Assembly: GCF_005239225.2 (NCBI RefSeq)
Contig: NC_133302.1
Coordinates: forward strand, 10,759,991-10,823,990
From: Populus alba
Taxonomy: Eukaryota; Streptophyta; Magnoliopsida; Malpighiales; Salicaceae
Length of the DNA stretch: 64,000 nt
Direction of reading: 5' to 3'
Below, piece by piece: positions 1-12,000 of the stretch (the first letter of the stretch is position 1; the number at the start of each line of letters is the position of its first letter). Below the pieces are notes generated by a model. The model saw only the letters and a program-made list of their open reading frames with translations, was not told where the DNA came from and did not search any database. A program made the position numbers and the translations under genes.

Positions 1-126
1 ATTAAGAGTTGTTCTTCCAAATTCGTTTTGTGAAGAACCCTACCTGACTTATCACTCTTCAATCACAAAGAGTGTGGCGTCGAAATCCTGATGTGCCGTG
101 AATGATTTGAAAATCGGCAACAATGA

Positions 127-522
127 TTATAATGAATATTCATACCATTCAAACACCTTTTCAACCTTCTGAATCCACTCCAAGTATTCCTCAGGTGAAC
201 TACTTCCTCTAAACGGTGGAATCTTAAGTTTGAGACCATTAGGAGGATTATAATTCTGCCTTCTTGGTATGACCCTATCATCAGCCTCATCATCCCCATT
301 TGGATCTTCGTCAGCTTCTATAATATCATTTCGTGGCACCCTAAGTGCTTGCCTCGATTGGGGTTGCAAATTATTTCTTTGCATCCTTTGTATAAGGGTA
401 TTCAACTGTTCACGAATTCCCGTCATCTCATCCCGGATCTCAGCATGAGATCGTTGCAAGCCCATAACCTGTGCTTGTTCCAAACTTAACCCTCTTGGCA
501 AATCTTCTTTATCTCCAGCCAT
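127..522 (-). mobile_element. Ty3/gypsy gag N-terminal fragment
   Basis: This open frame starts at an ATG (MAGDKEDLPRG) about 80 bases downstream of a primer binding site. It contains a coiled-coil-prone stretch, an acidic linker and the gag core signature LKIPPFRGSSSPEEYLEWIQ, which is typical of plant Ty3/gypsy capsid domains. The frame ends abruptly at about 137, where the sequence switches into a copy of the LTR terminus (89-136). Most of the capsid and all of pol are therefore missing. It cannot be a host gene or a functional element. Identification as gypsy gag is firm, the exact lineage is not. Confidence 0.8.
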
Positions 523-605
523 AGTTAAGTTTATCAACCTCAATTCCAGCAAACCTTTCTTTTTTTTCTTTTTTTTTTTGGCTCCCGCCTAAGATCGCAA
601 CTGAT

Positions 606-617
606 GCTCTGATACCA
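606..617 (-). other. Retrotransposon primer binding site (initiator tRNA-Met type)
   Basis: The minus strand reads TGGTATCAGAGC, the usual plant retrotransposon primer binding site complementary to the 3' end of initiator tRNA-Met. It lies two bases inside the LTR end at 620 and upstream of the gag ATG at 522, which fixes the element's minus orientation. Confidence 0.8.
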
Positions 618-619
618 GA

Positions 620-1340
620 TGATGTGCCGTGAATGATTTGAAAATCGGCAACAATGATTATAATGAAAATGGATGAAGGATGGGTCTGGTTGTGTTGTCT
701 TTCTTTTGGTATTTAGGCTGGATTGTAGTGATTTAAGGTAAATAAGATGGAGATAGACTAGAATGATACTTTGATAAGTCGATCTGGACGCCACAAAGAT
801 CAATCTAGGATTTCGACGCCACACTCTTTGTGATTGAAGAGTGATAAGTCAGGTAGGGTTCTTCACAAAACGAATTTGGAAGAACAACTCTTAATTCTCT
901 GAATTAAGTTTTCAAATCTTGGCCAAAAGTCTTTTCTTCATATTCTGATACATATTTATCTTTGGAACATCCCTCCAAAGTTAGGTGAATTCAACATGAC
1001 AGAAGTCAAGCCTAAAAACTAGACTTTTAATAAAGCAAGTAGACAAATTTAACTAACAGACGTTTTTTTTTGACATTTCTAAAACATGTGCAGACTAAAT
1101 TTAAAACAGCCATAACTTTTGACACAAAAGTCCAATGCAATCATGGTTGGACAATATAGAAAGATCACGTTCTGAACTTGAATTTTACCTACATAAATCT
1201 TGTTTTCACATGCATTGGATGACTTCAAATTCGGGTTCAAATCCATCTACTGTTCTGACCGTAAACAGCATCAATTCCTTCACTTGCATTATCAATCCAA
1301 ATACAAGTAGCCCAGCATGAAAAGAACCATTAAGGGCTTT
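620..1340 (-). repeat. Gypsy LTR (minus strand), left boundary at 620, right boundary approximate
   Basis: The LTR edge at 620 is set by the adjacent primer binding site and by the 48-bp copy of the same LTR end at 89-136. The other edge is not precisely visible. It should lie before about 1380, where minus-strand polyprotein coding sequence begins. Because polyprotein C-terminal sequence lies on one side and primer site plus gag on the other, this LTR appears shared by two element bodies in tandem, as expected after LTR-LTR recombination. I see no host gene here. Confidence 0.5.
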
Positions 1341-1379
1341 TCCCATCTCCAAGTTCCAATTATAGGCAAATAAGCACCC

Positions 1380-1557
1380 TTGAACCAATTTCAAACTGAT
1401 TGCTAATTTTTAACTCCGACGCAGCTTCAATCATTGCAATTTGATTCGTCAAGGCCCGTTGTAGTTGTTTCGCTCTCGCTCTTGTCATTGGACCATATGA
1501 ATCCTCTTGCATATTAGATTCAGCTTTACGAGATGGATTATAATTCCCATGATGCAC
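1380..1557 (-). mobile_element. Gypsy polyprotein C-terminal fragment
   Basis: The minus-strand frame contains YGPMTRARAKQLQRAL, the hallmark motif near the C-terminus of plant Ty3/gypsy polyproteins, after the integrase. Upstream coding sequence (reverse transcriptase, integrase) is absent, so this is a remnant. It is oriented toward the minus-strand LTR at 620-1340, consistent with being the 3' end of a neighbouring element body. Between about 1580 and 1720 the motif gccagatgggatctcagg recurs in three degenerate copies, a short repeat often seen in gypsy non-coding 3' regions. Confidence 0.7.
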
Positions 1558-1904
1558 ATCACATATTTTTTTAGTTCCAGTTGAAAGAGGTCACCAGATG
1601 GAATCTCAGGTAGCTTTGGTTAAAGTGAATCGCCAGATGAGATTTCAAGTTGATCGAGCTACACACATTCTTTGGTTTTGGTAAAGGAGGTCGCCAGATG
1701 GGATCTCAGGATAACGGAAAAAAAAAAGAGAGAGAAAAGAAGAAAGAAGAGAAAGAAAAGAGAAGGAAAAGAGAAAGAAACAGAAAAAGAAAAAAAGTAA
1801 GGTCTTTAAATGAGTGGATATTGAGCATGTTAGGAAGATAAGAAGACAATTTTTTTCTTTACAAAGCTTATTATGCAAAACATTGAGGAGTTTTGCTTTG
1901 TAAC

Positions 1905-3716
1905 CATTATAAAGAGGGGGCATCTGTTACTATCCAATTTTTGACCCACGTTTTGATAAATTTTTAGAAAAATCTAAAAAATAACGAAAATCCAAAAAAT
2001 ATGTTTTTTTTTTAATATATTTGCATTATTTTAGCATTGTCTTAAAAGAATTTAAATTTTTAAAAATCATGGGAACGCGTTCAACGTTTAATGCGTTATT
2101 TTTAAAAATTACTGATTTTCCTCAATCGAGGCGATGTTGATAAGAAAAATCTAAAAAAAATTAAGAAAAATCAAAATTTACAAAAAAAGAAGTTGAGGGA
2201 CCAATTGTGAGGCCCAAGCAATATTTTTGCCTATAAATACTGGTCTTTAACACATATAAAAGGGGGGTAATTTTATACAATTAAAGGAAATCATAAAAAA
2301 CCCTAAACAACCAAAAAAAACCCTAAAACCTATAACATTTCTTCTCCTGAACCTAAATGGCCGCAAACCTCCCTTTCCCTGTTTAGAAAAAGTTGTCGTC
2401 CTCCAGGGTCCTTGGTTTGTTTTCAGAACAAAGCCAAGGATCCCTGCCATTTCAACTCTCTAGCATCTCCCCTGCATAAGCAGCAACAACCTATACCACC
2501 TCTCCATCTTCTCCGATCTCCTTACTTCACAACCTGAAAGAAACCCCATTGTCAGCACTGAAGGCTTCCCCTCAGCGGCGTCTTCTTTCCCCTTCAGTCT
2601 CCATTAATGTCGGCCTCCATTAAGCCACACAGCAGCAGCTGATCCCCTTCACCACTAGTTTGGGAGACGCCATCCTCACCTTCCTAGTAGGAGTCCCCTT
2701 CACAACCTCCTCCCACCGAAGAACCCAACGACGATCGACAACAGCAGCACCTACAAACATCATCTCCTTCCTCATCCACCAACTCTCCTTTGTACAGACC
2801 GGCCTCTGGCGTTCCTATAAAAGAGAAGAAGAAGAAACACATAATAAATCGATCTATAAAAGAAGCAGATCCGAAATGAAGAAGAAGAGAAGGAGAAGCA
2901 ATCTGACAAAAAGAAGAAAAAACTGGAAACTGTTTGTGTTTATTGATTTGCCTTGAATGTGGCTGGGAAATCAACCGCTGGTACAAGAGGGAAGAGAAGA
3001 AGGAGGATCCCAATCCACCAGCTTGCTAGTCTTCACTGGCAACGACACTTGGTTCCACGCGCTGCTAGTGGCGGTGGTGCGTGAGGTCCACGCGCCACCA
3101 CTGTTTTATGTGGCCCAGAAGCTTTCCAACACTGTTTTGGCCCTGCACTGTTCTTGATTTTGTTTGAGGGGTTGTTTTTTGTAACTTTAAGTTTTTTTAA
3201 TGTAGTATTTGTTTATTTTTTATTTTTTATAATTTGTACTTTGTAAATATGGATGTAAAAGAAAAGGAAAAGAAAAGAAAAGAAAAGAAAGAAAGAAAAA
3301 ATATAGGAAAAATGAAAGCGTGTGTTTATATTTATTTTATGGATTTTTTTTTTTTATTATTATGATAAAATTGCAAAGATTAAAGAAGAATTTAATATTT
3401 TGATTGGATCACGGTCAAGAATTATTAACTTATATGTAAATTGTATTTCTGATATTTGATGAAAAAATAAATTTTTTAAAACTTCTTTAACACATCAAAG
3501 TCACGAAGCAGCTTACCTCAGGTAGGGTGCGTTAGGGGTGCTAATACCTTTCCTAACCATAACCAATCCCTTATCCACGAATATCTAACAAGACTAGTAC
3601 ATCCGGGTTTCCTAGTTGCCCTCAATTAAATACTAAGTGGCTACTCCCAACGAATCAAAGCAAAACGCAAATGAATGAAAAATCGCAAACCGACGCCGTG
3701 CTGGAGACATACAACA
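1905..3716 (+). repeat. LTR of a plus-strand gypsy element with its polypurine tract
   Basis: A polypurine stretch (aaagagggggcat, about 1911-1923) directly precedes TGTTACTATCC at 1925, a common gypsy LTR start. The far end contains the stretch ggtagggtgcgttaggggtg near 3520 and a CA-type end near 3716, giving an LTR of about 1.8 kb. That is long but usual for this class. No coding sequence of the plus-strand element remains upstream, so it is a truncated element or an orphan 3' LTR. The open frames inside it (for example 2660-2956) look like chance frames in a GC-richer part of the LTR. Confidence 0.6.
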
Positions 3717-4790
3717 CAACCAATCATAACGAGCTTGAGAGAGTAAGGTAAATATTTGGTTGTCATATGTTTCCTATAGATTTGGCCACAGAACAAGATA
3801 ATTTTTTCTTATGAGATATTCAATTTTTAATCCTTTAGAGAGATGGTGACAAATGAAAGTCATTGCTTTTGCGTGATCCTACAAGGATGCATTATTTTCT
3901 TCTTTGATGGTCTCTCTAAGATTCACAACTTCTAGATGAATCTTAGCGTCAATTATCCATGAAAAATTATTATTCCTGTATATATCAAGAGCGATAAATT
4001 TAAGTTTCGTCATATTTGACTTATCTATATAATAAAGAAACAACTTATTAAATAAAATCATGAATAAAAAATAAAAACAAAAATCAGTCTTTTAAAATTG
4101 TTATTCAGTTATTTATAAATACTTCAAGAACTGTATTTAATTCTTCATAAACCCACAGAACCAAATATATTCCATAAAGTATGAACAATAATGAAAAGAG
4201 AAAAAAAATATTAAAATTGATACAAGCCACGTAATATAGGAGTTCATATGTGCTAAGATTTTAATATAAATTAAGTAGAGTGATGTGCTGATAATGTGTA
4301 AAAAAAACAAAGAACAAGTAAGAACATACATATTCAAAATAAAATTTAAAAGAGAAGTTCATACCTTTTCATGTATATTTTTTCTGAATGCTTAGAATAC
4401 AAGATAATTAGTCTATTTATAGGAGAAGAAAATGAGAACATCAAAGGACATTAAAAAACCCAAATGTCATGAAAAAAACAAGAGACTAAACTCAAGAGTT
4501 ATGAAATCTAAGAGATTCTAATATGTATTCAATATATATAATTATAGATTTTTATAACAAAAAGAGTTTGTTCTTTAGATTTTTTTTAATTTACTACACA
4601 TACACACACACATAGGACAAAATTAGATTATGGCAATTCTTAATTTCCATGATCACTTAAATAGACATCAAAGAAAAATATTATAAGAACTTATCCTCTT
4701 ATCTACAAAAGAAACTCGGGTTATAAGAGTTTAAAATCATTATGTAATTCAAATTAAACTATAATGATTTTATTTCTACACATTTTATTT
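3717..4790. other. AT-rich non-coding DNA
   Basis: I see no gene, RNA or clear transposon here. Open frames are short, low-complexity and without recognisable domains. There is a small (ca)n run near 4600. Confidence 0.6.
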
Positions 4791-4799
4791 TATTTTGTT

Positions 4800-6480
4800 A
4801 CAAGTGTCGCATCTCAATAGACGTTGCGATGAGGACCTAAAATATATAAAAAATTGGAGTCGTCACCTAGCAATTAGAGGAACTAGGGATTCTAAAAATT
4901 TAGGTAAATGGTTAGTTATGATTAAAGAAAGAACGATGTCACTCTTAAAATATTTTTTCTTACGAAAAGTTACCTTCTACGTGTTTTTTTTTAAATTATC
5001 TTTTTTAATTGCTATTAATTATCCTAACTATTCTTCTTTTTATTTTTTTTTCTTAAATTATCTTGTGATCCATAAAATAAGAGACGTTTTGATTTGATCA
5101 TTTAAAAAAACTGGAATTGATCTCTTGATAGGAGGTTTGTCTTTAAGAAAAACAATTTGATATCAATCTTGAAAATAAAAAACATGTCGATTTGATCGTT
5201 TATAAAAAACTTGGCTCTTGATCCTTTGAAAGAGGTTGTTCTTCCAAAATTAAAAAAAAAATGGAAAATTATTAATGAAAGTTTGAACCCTAGACATATT
5301 TTCCTTTTGTGCCATAACCAAGAGTAACAAGATGCAAATATTCTATTCCTTCCTTTTGCGCCCTTATTTTTACAACGTGATTTAAACTCTAAAATAAAAG
5401 AAGTAAACATTGTGAAAGGGTCATACGACTCATACCAGCTAGTTAATGTTTTGTATTCTACCGCCATGACTCTTAGTTCGATCCTTCCTTTTCTGCTCTA
5501 TTCAATTTGTTTTTTCCTGATTTCTTGCATCAAGATTGTAGTTGAAATGTTAGAAGACATGTTTCTTTTGTTTCTGCGCCTCTAAGAGACTCAATTAAGA
5601 CCAATATCAAGCCCTAAAGTTGCATGAAAAACCGTCGTTTCCGCCTTCTCTCTCTCTTTTTTTTTGTTTTTTCCCCCTTTAGAAACTTGCAAAGAATATG
5701 AATGAAACATTGCCATTTTCTTTTGATCTTCAACAAACGCACCATTTCACTTTGAGTGAAACAACGTTGTTTTTGTTTCTCTAGCAGAATTGAGTCTTTT
5801 ATTTGATTTAATTGCATCAAACTTTGGCATAATCTCTTCTTCAATTTAGCGCCTTTTATTCCTCGACCTATGGTCTTTTAATTTCTTTTTTTTTTTTGTT
5901 GTAAATTTTCATCTTCTTTCCTCAATTTCTTTTAATTTCACCCTTAACCGAGTTATTTTAGGCCCTTTGATTTTTTCTAGGCTTCCATTTTAGCCCCTGA
6001 TTATTCAATTTTCTATTTTTAAGCAAAATTGACTCCTAGTTTCAATTTTATTTTTCAATTAAACCTTTATTTTGATTTTTCTAACTTGACTATTTGTTTC
6101 AAACTTATCCTTGAACCATAATTTCTTTGAATTTTAGCTAGATTAAATCAATTTAAGCCTTTTTTCCCCTCAATTTCTTCTTCAATTTAACCCTTAATTA
6201 TGGTCTAAAAAATTTTCAAATCTTATTTTTGCTCACGATACTCAATTATTAATCCAATTTTAACCTCTGATATTTATTTTTTTATTATTTTTTGACACAT
6301 AAAAATATAAAAAATAATGAAATCATTAAAATTAACTAAATTTATCCAATATATATATATATATATATATTGGATTTCTACTTTTGTTTTTCAAAATTTT
6401 CACAAAAAAAAAAAAATTAAGTTACAACAACAAAAAACTATTACACCATCAAATTACTATATCAAGCGTTGATAATCATA
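4800..6480 (+). repeat. Degenerate LTR-like sequence
   Basis: The start resembles gypsy LTRs found in many dicots (tgtcgcatctcaatagacg, then gttgcgatgaggacctaaaat and ttggagtcgtcacctag). The 5900-6280 part has the phrases about ttcaatttaaccc and tttcaattaaaccttt that recur in such LTRs. The ends are not defined. A (ta)n palindrome lies at 6346-6370. A minus-strand frame at 5102-5467 has no recognisable domain and I do not call it a gene. Confidence 0.4.
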
Positions 6481-6937
6481 ATGGGAGGTGGTATCCAGCT
6501 TGTTTTGCCGTTGTGACAAACGTGTGACGTCTTTCACATGGCCATCCCACAAAAAAAATATTGTCAACACCTTCATAGCGACTCTAACAGTACTAAAATT
6601 CTTTTCTTTCTTTTTTTTTTTCTAATTAAATTATATCTGAATAATTAACTTGTATATTTGTATGTATAAAAGTTTTTACAAGGATTTTAAACAACATTTG
6701 TACTTAGCAGATTCAATATATCATGCATTGTCGAAGACGACAAGCAATACTTAGCTGATCATCAAACTCGATAGTTCCAGGTGCACCGCCCTCCACCGGA
6801 AAGAAGAGACCACGACCTTGTTATAACTCACATCTTCGACGATATAGAGAGTTCACCGTCATTGCTTGATAATGAAAACCCTCCACCTCCACCTCCATCC
6901 TACAATTTTGACGTCCACATTGATCGTGCCAGCCTTA

Positions 6938-7150
6938 GAGCGTGTTTGGCAGTGTGGTAGCGATTACTTTTCAAATAGTTTTTTTGTACCGAAATACATG
7001 CCAATGATTTTTTTTTATTTTTTAAAAATTATTTTTGATATCAGCATATCAAAACAATCCAAAAAGTACAAACCATACTCAATTTTAGTTAAAAAAAAAA
7101 ATTCAAAATTTTACAAAACACAGATAAAAACACAGCCCCAAACACTACTT
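6938..7150 (+). mobile_element. MITE (hAT-like non-autonomous element)
   Basis: A segment of about 210 bp begins gcgtgtttggcagtgtgg and ends with cagccccaaacacta, forming imperfect terminal inverted repeats around the core GTGTTTGG. The interior contains gatatcagcatatcaaaac followed by aatccaaaaagtacaaacc. The same interior is found in other orientations and decay states at about 18.4, 44.3 and 54.3 kb, which supports a repeat family. It has no coding capacity. The superfamily assignment is inferred from the terminal motif only. Confidence 0.6.
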
Positions 7151-7254
7151 TAATATGACAAGAGAATGAAAATAAAATAAAATAATCAATATTCACGTAG
7201 AAAGCTGACTCACTAACCCTTAATGCGACACCCAAAAACAAAACTAATTAAGAT

Positions 7255-7890
7255 TTATAATTCTTGGGCTGATTTTAAGTCATGAGAAAAATTCAAATCC
7301 ATGAAAGCAATAATTACGAAAATACACACCAGATTAATATTTACAATGAGATCGATTGCCCTTAGTGTGTCATCCAGAGAAACCCAAGTAGGATTTAATT
7401 TTTGGGTGTTTTGTAGTCTATGTTTTTGCTGGAATTTCAAGCGGGAGAGCTGATTTACGTGGTTGTTAGTAGGGAAGGGCTGCGATGTGATGGATGGTGA
7501 TGATCGATGAATATGTTTGGGCTGTGGGTTGGAGCTCGACTGGACAGTGATTTAGGGGACATCTGGTCCGATGGAAAGGGAAGTGAGGGGCTGTTGTGAA
7601 CTGGGTTTTTAGGCGGTAAGGTGGCGATGTGGAGGAAGATTCATGAAGGATGATCTCTTGGTATTTGACTAGATTTAATTAATGGCGTAGACTGGTGGTC
7701 CATCGAGGTGGTGAGGTTGATTGGTGTGGGCTTGCCGGTCAGGTCTTCTAGGATAAAGAAAGGAGAGATAACGGGTCTGTCGGGGACTTTGGTGGTGAGA
7801 CTGCAGCTCGGCTTTAAGCGATGGAGAAGACGATAATGGCACATTGGCCTCTTTTTCGGGTTGGCTCGGGCGGGGAAGGATGAATGGGCG
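7255..7890. other. Moderately GC-rich non-coding DNA
   Basis: Short open frames occur on the minus strand (7255-7440, 7641-7844), but none resembles a protein family I know and there is no splice or promoter context. A transposon-derived origin is possible. Confidence 0.4.
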
Positions 7891-7893
7891 GTT

Positions 7894-7894
<1 letters not shown>

Positions 7895-7936
<42 letters not shown>
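7895..7936. repeat. Poly-T run of 42 bases
   Basis: An uninterrupted homopolymer that follows a GC-rich segment. It could be the A-tail of a minus-strand retroposed sequence or simple slippage. Its length may be uncertain in the assembly. Confidence 0.9.
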
Positions 7937-7943
<7 letters not shown>

Positions 7944-7973
7944 GTTGATGTGTCTTTATAGTTTTATTTATTT

Positions 7974-8112
7974 ATTAGTGTGTTTGGCTTAAAGTTATAA
8001 TAATTTTTTAAAAAAATATATAACATTTTTAAGCACAAATTATTTCTTTAAAAGCTAAAAAAGCATGATTTTTTGCCTAGAAAAACTAAAGCTATCTCTT
8101 ATCTAAACACGC
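7974..8112. mobile_element. Short MITE-like element
   Basis: The segment begins gtgtgtttggctta and ends tatctaaacacgc, whose reverse complement is gcgtgtttagata. The ends therefore form imperfect terminal inverted repeats resembling those of the MITE at 6938. The interior is AT-rich with no open frame. Ends are approximate. Confidence 0.4.
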
Positions 8113-8434
8113 AAGATTTGGTGTCAAGATATAAAATAATACTGAAAAAATTTTATATGAAAATTTATAATTTAAAAATTTTATGGTAAGAGATTATTTT
8201 AATTAATTTTGAAGGATCTCTCTTTCTATCATTTTTAATTTTGCTTGAATATTTCTTTTTTTTATTTTCTCATCAATGTAATATTCCTTTATATTATTTA
8301 ATTCCACATTATTTTGGTCCCTCTTTTCTCTAATATTTTGTTTTTTTTTTTATATTGAAAAATATGTTAAAAATAAGGTAAAAAAATAAGATATGACAAA
8401 GATTTGAACCCCTAAATGCCTCCATCACTACTCT

Positions 8435-8558
8435 AGGGTCTAACTAATCATTAACTAAATGAAATTGAAGTGAGAACACTAAGTTAAAACATGCATAGGG
8501 TCTAACTAATCATTAACTAAATGAAATTGAAGTGAGAACACTAAGTTAAAACATGCAC
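8435..8558. repeat. Two-copy tandem repeat, 62-bp unit
   Basis: Two adjacent 62-base units (8435-8496 and 8497-8558) are identical except for the last base. The near-perfect identity in otherwise decayed DNA indicates a recent duplication. Confidence 0.9.
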
Positions 8559-8606
8559 ATATTATCACTGTATATTTTCTATTATCAATTAAACTTTTGA
8601 TTATAA

Positions 8607-9075
8607 TTGTTGGATTTAGTTTGTGGATTTTATGTTTTTTTTTTTAATTTATTGTTCAAGTAAGCCTTTTCATCTTAGTTCATGTGAGAATCAAGCATAT
8701 TTTAAATTTAGGGGAATTTCTTTAAAGAGTTTGGTGGATGGAATGCATCTCCAATTTCTTAATATTCTAAATTTTACCATAGTTATGCCATGAATATGAG
8801 AACTATATACAAATATCTATCATTATTCATAACTGGATAATTATGTTTGTTAATCAATTTTATTTATTATTTTAAGGTATTTTAAAAGTTCAGCATTCAT
8901 CGTAATTATTATACAATAAATCTAAAAAGCAATAAATTTTACCATGTTCATTTCCTCTGCTTTCATTTGAGGATGAAATTGATCAAACAATAACATCTTT
9001 GTTACTTTCAAATTTGATCCGTGAACTTTGCTGTCTCTCAATTTCATTCTTTCTTCCAACAGTGATATCAGAGCA
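8607..9075 (+). repeat. Copia-like LTR with adjacent primer binding site (candidate)
   Basis: The segment starts TGTTGGATTTAG and ends TTCTTCCAACA at about 9061, the TGTTGG...CCAACA pattern of many copia LTRs. It is followed at once by tgatatcagagc, a one-base variant of the tRNA-Met primer binding site. No gag or pol coding sequence follows, so any element here would be non-autonomous. I did not find a matching 3' LTR. Confidence 0.45.
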
Positions 9076-12000
9076 ATTTCACTGTTGGAAGTCAAAGTCA
9101 TCGTTAGATGATTAGAACAATTGATTGTATGTTTGAATTGTTATTGATGTTAATTTTGAATCGATTTTATGTGTAAAAATTATTTTCTAATTTTTTTTTT
9201 GTCTTATGATTTTTCAAAAAAGGAACTTTGGCTACTATTTAGGCCAGATTTAACCGAATTATTTGAATCTGGTTGGAATCTAGTATTCTAGCTAGAATCT
9301 TGTTAAAAATAAAAATAATGTTTTTCATGGTTGCTGCAAGCAGCGCTTAGTGTAAGAGGCAGCAACCCATGCATGCTGCCTCTCTAGTGCCACCCCAGTA
9401 GCGCCAGGTGCTGCTAGCGTCGCTGGGATTCCAGCGTGAGGTAGAAGCTTCGTGCTGAAGGCTACACAACGTGAGGGGTTGTCCCTCGCGCTATTGGCTA
9501 GCATTGGGCACTGGTAAAAGAGAAGAATTATGGGTGGTGCATTTTTTAGATATAATTACTACTATACCCAGCCATTTATATTTTATTACAAAGGGTTTTT
9601 TGGGATGTAATTTACGTATTTACCCTTGCCTTTTATTCCTTATAATATTTTGGCTTTTAGGATAGAGTTATAACTATGCCCCCCTCATATAAAATATTGA
9701 TTTTGCTTTTAAAAATTAAAACACAAATTAAATTAATTATGGAATTAATTTTCCTAATAGAATTAATATGAAATTAAAATGTTTAATTCAAATTTTTTGT
9801 GTTTTGTAATATCCTAATTGTATTAGGATTTAATTAAAATGTTTAATTAAATGATGTTTAGAAAAATAATTTTTTTAAAATAAAGAGAGGATTTTTAAGC
9901 CATTAAATTTAATTTAATTGCTCATAAAATAGTTTTATAATGTTAATAGGAATTTTAATATGATTGATTTTCTTATTAAATTTAAAAAAAAAAATTCAAA
10001 AAAATTCTATATTAAATAAAAGTTATTATATTTGGGAAATTTCAAAATTGGATTTGTATTTAATATTTCTAAGTGTTAGAAATATTATTTTAAATTGCAT
10101 ATAAAGCCAATACTTATAATTAAAGCATGCAATAATTTTATTATGCATATTAAAATGTTTTATGCATGATGGATGTTTATGTACATTAAAGACCAATGTA
10201 ATTGTGCTTTTATTTGATGGTTGAATGGTTGTAATTTTTTATTAAATAGGGCTGGCATGTCCTGTTTTATCTCTATTTTTTTCTTCTGGATTGTAATTCT
10301 TTTATCATCTAATTTCCCTCAAATGTAACTCTAGGTTTCTTAATTAATTATGTAAATGTTATATAATTTAAAATGTAAAAATTTAGATAGAAATTTATTA
10401 TGTAATCCAAGATAAAAAAAAAAAAAAAAAAAAGGCGATGAAGGCCACAACAAAGGTGCTTGCAATGGATTTATGAAGACTTGCTATAGTTACCTAGGAT
10501 TTGACCATCTAATTGCCTTCAATGACTCAAGGGAATCAACTTAGATATGTCCATAATTATCCAATTAGAATGACATTCAATTAGAATAACATGCTGAGGT
10601 GTATGTTTATATATAAATTATTATATATGAAATGTATATCTTTTATGTCATGTTATGTATGAGACCTAATTAATTGATGATAAATCCCTCACTAATAATA
10701 TATTAAGGACATGTTGAGAATATGAATGGTTTCATTCTAATTTTATATGCATAAAACTAGAGTTTTATTCATGGTTAACTTGTTGAGTCACTTAAGATTG
10801 CTGTTAATTAAATATATTTAATGCTATAAAATTAGGTTTTACTTAACCAACCTATATGATTTGGATGAGTAACTCATGATCATATGAGGTTAGAGGTATG
10901 GGTTAGGCAAAATACATTATATATGTTTAGATAAAAAGTTGTCATCTAACTGATTTAGAAATCACATAGAGATGTGATTGATAAAATATGTTATATATCT
11001 AATCTAATCTATTTTGATTTGTTGAGTCACTCAAGGTTAGATAAATTAAATAGAATCATAGCCCACTAGGAAAATCTAAGCAAGATTTATTGAATTAATA
11101 GGGAGGGCTATTAATTTACAAGAAAATAGTGAGAAACTAAATTAGAATTAAAGACCTTATCTAAAATTTAAATTTAAATATGTATGCATGAAACTAATAC
11201 TCTATATATTTATATAAATAGGTTGGCAAACATACTTGATGCTAACAAATTGATTGAATCAAATTTCTCGGATTGACATCGAAATGTGAGAATTGTTATT
11301 AAATAAGTAAAAAGGTTGTATGTTTTAGAAAATCCAATTATGAATGCCCCTACTAAGGATGTTGAAGAAGAAGTTAGGAATGAATAACAGTGTTATGTTG
11401 ATATCGATGAACAACTTGTATGTGTGATATTAGCTAGTATATCATCTGAACTTCAAAGACAACATTGTGATAACAATGGAGTCATTTTATAAATAAAGGA
11501 ATCAAGGTCTTATCATTGATCCAAATAAGTACTTAAGAAATTTCATTTGATTTGATGAATCAGTAAAATAAAAAATGTAAAGATAGAGTGAGTACTCACA
11601 AGAGAAAATCTAAAAAATCATTTTACTAAGTCACTATCCATGTAGAAACATTAATGTTACATGAAGTAATATGATATAAGATACATAAATGATTGGTCTT
11701 AGTGCAAGCGAGGGATTATTAGTTTAATATGCCTTATAACCAATTAATTGGTTACACATGGTATTATTATATTCATGTAAATACATATTTATTATTAATA
11801 AAGGCTTAATTTATCTTTAATATGCATATAGTATTAAATTAATGAATCTAATATTTGATTTATGAATCTAGAGTAAAACTAAAGTCAATGAGAAAAAAAA
11901 TACTTTGCAAAGAAAATTATAAAGTTTTTATAATTATATATTTCCTATTGCATCAAAGCATTTTTTCTAAAATGTTCCTAATCGATGCTCTCTTAAATAT

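Larger units (their letters stand above)
1..895. repeat. 89-bp perfect inverted repeat flanking a gag/LTR fragment
   Basis: Bases 1-89 are the exact reverse complement of 807-895. Independently, 89-136 is a 48-bp exact direct copy of 620-667. The right arm and the 620-667 segment both lie in what I read as a minus-strand gypsy LTR, so the left side carries two LTR pieces in opposite orientations. The left arm touches the window edge and may continue beyond it. This looks like a rearranged or folded-back retrotransposon end. An assembly artefact is the main alternative, because identity is perfect. Confidence 0.85.

Noticed and set aside
2660..3157. Overlapping open frames on both strands
   Set aside because: They sit inside a gypsy LTR and have no family resemblance.
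5102..5467. 121-codon open frame on the minus strand
   Set aside because: No known domain, Phe/Lys-rich composition from AT-rich DNA, and it lies within LTR-like sequence.
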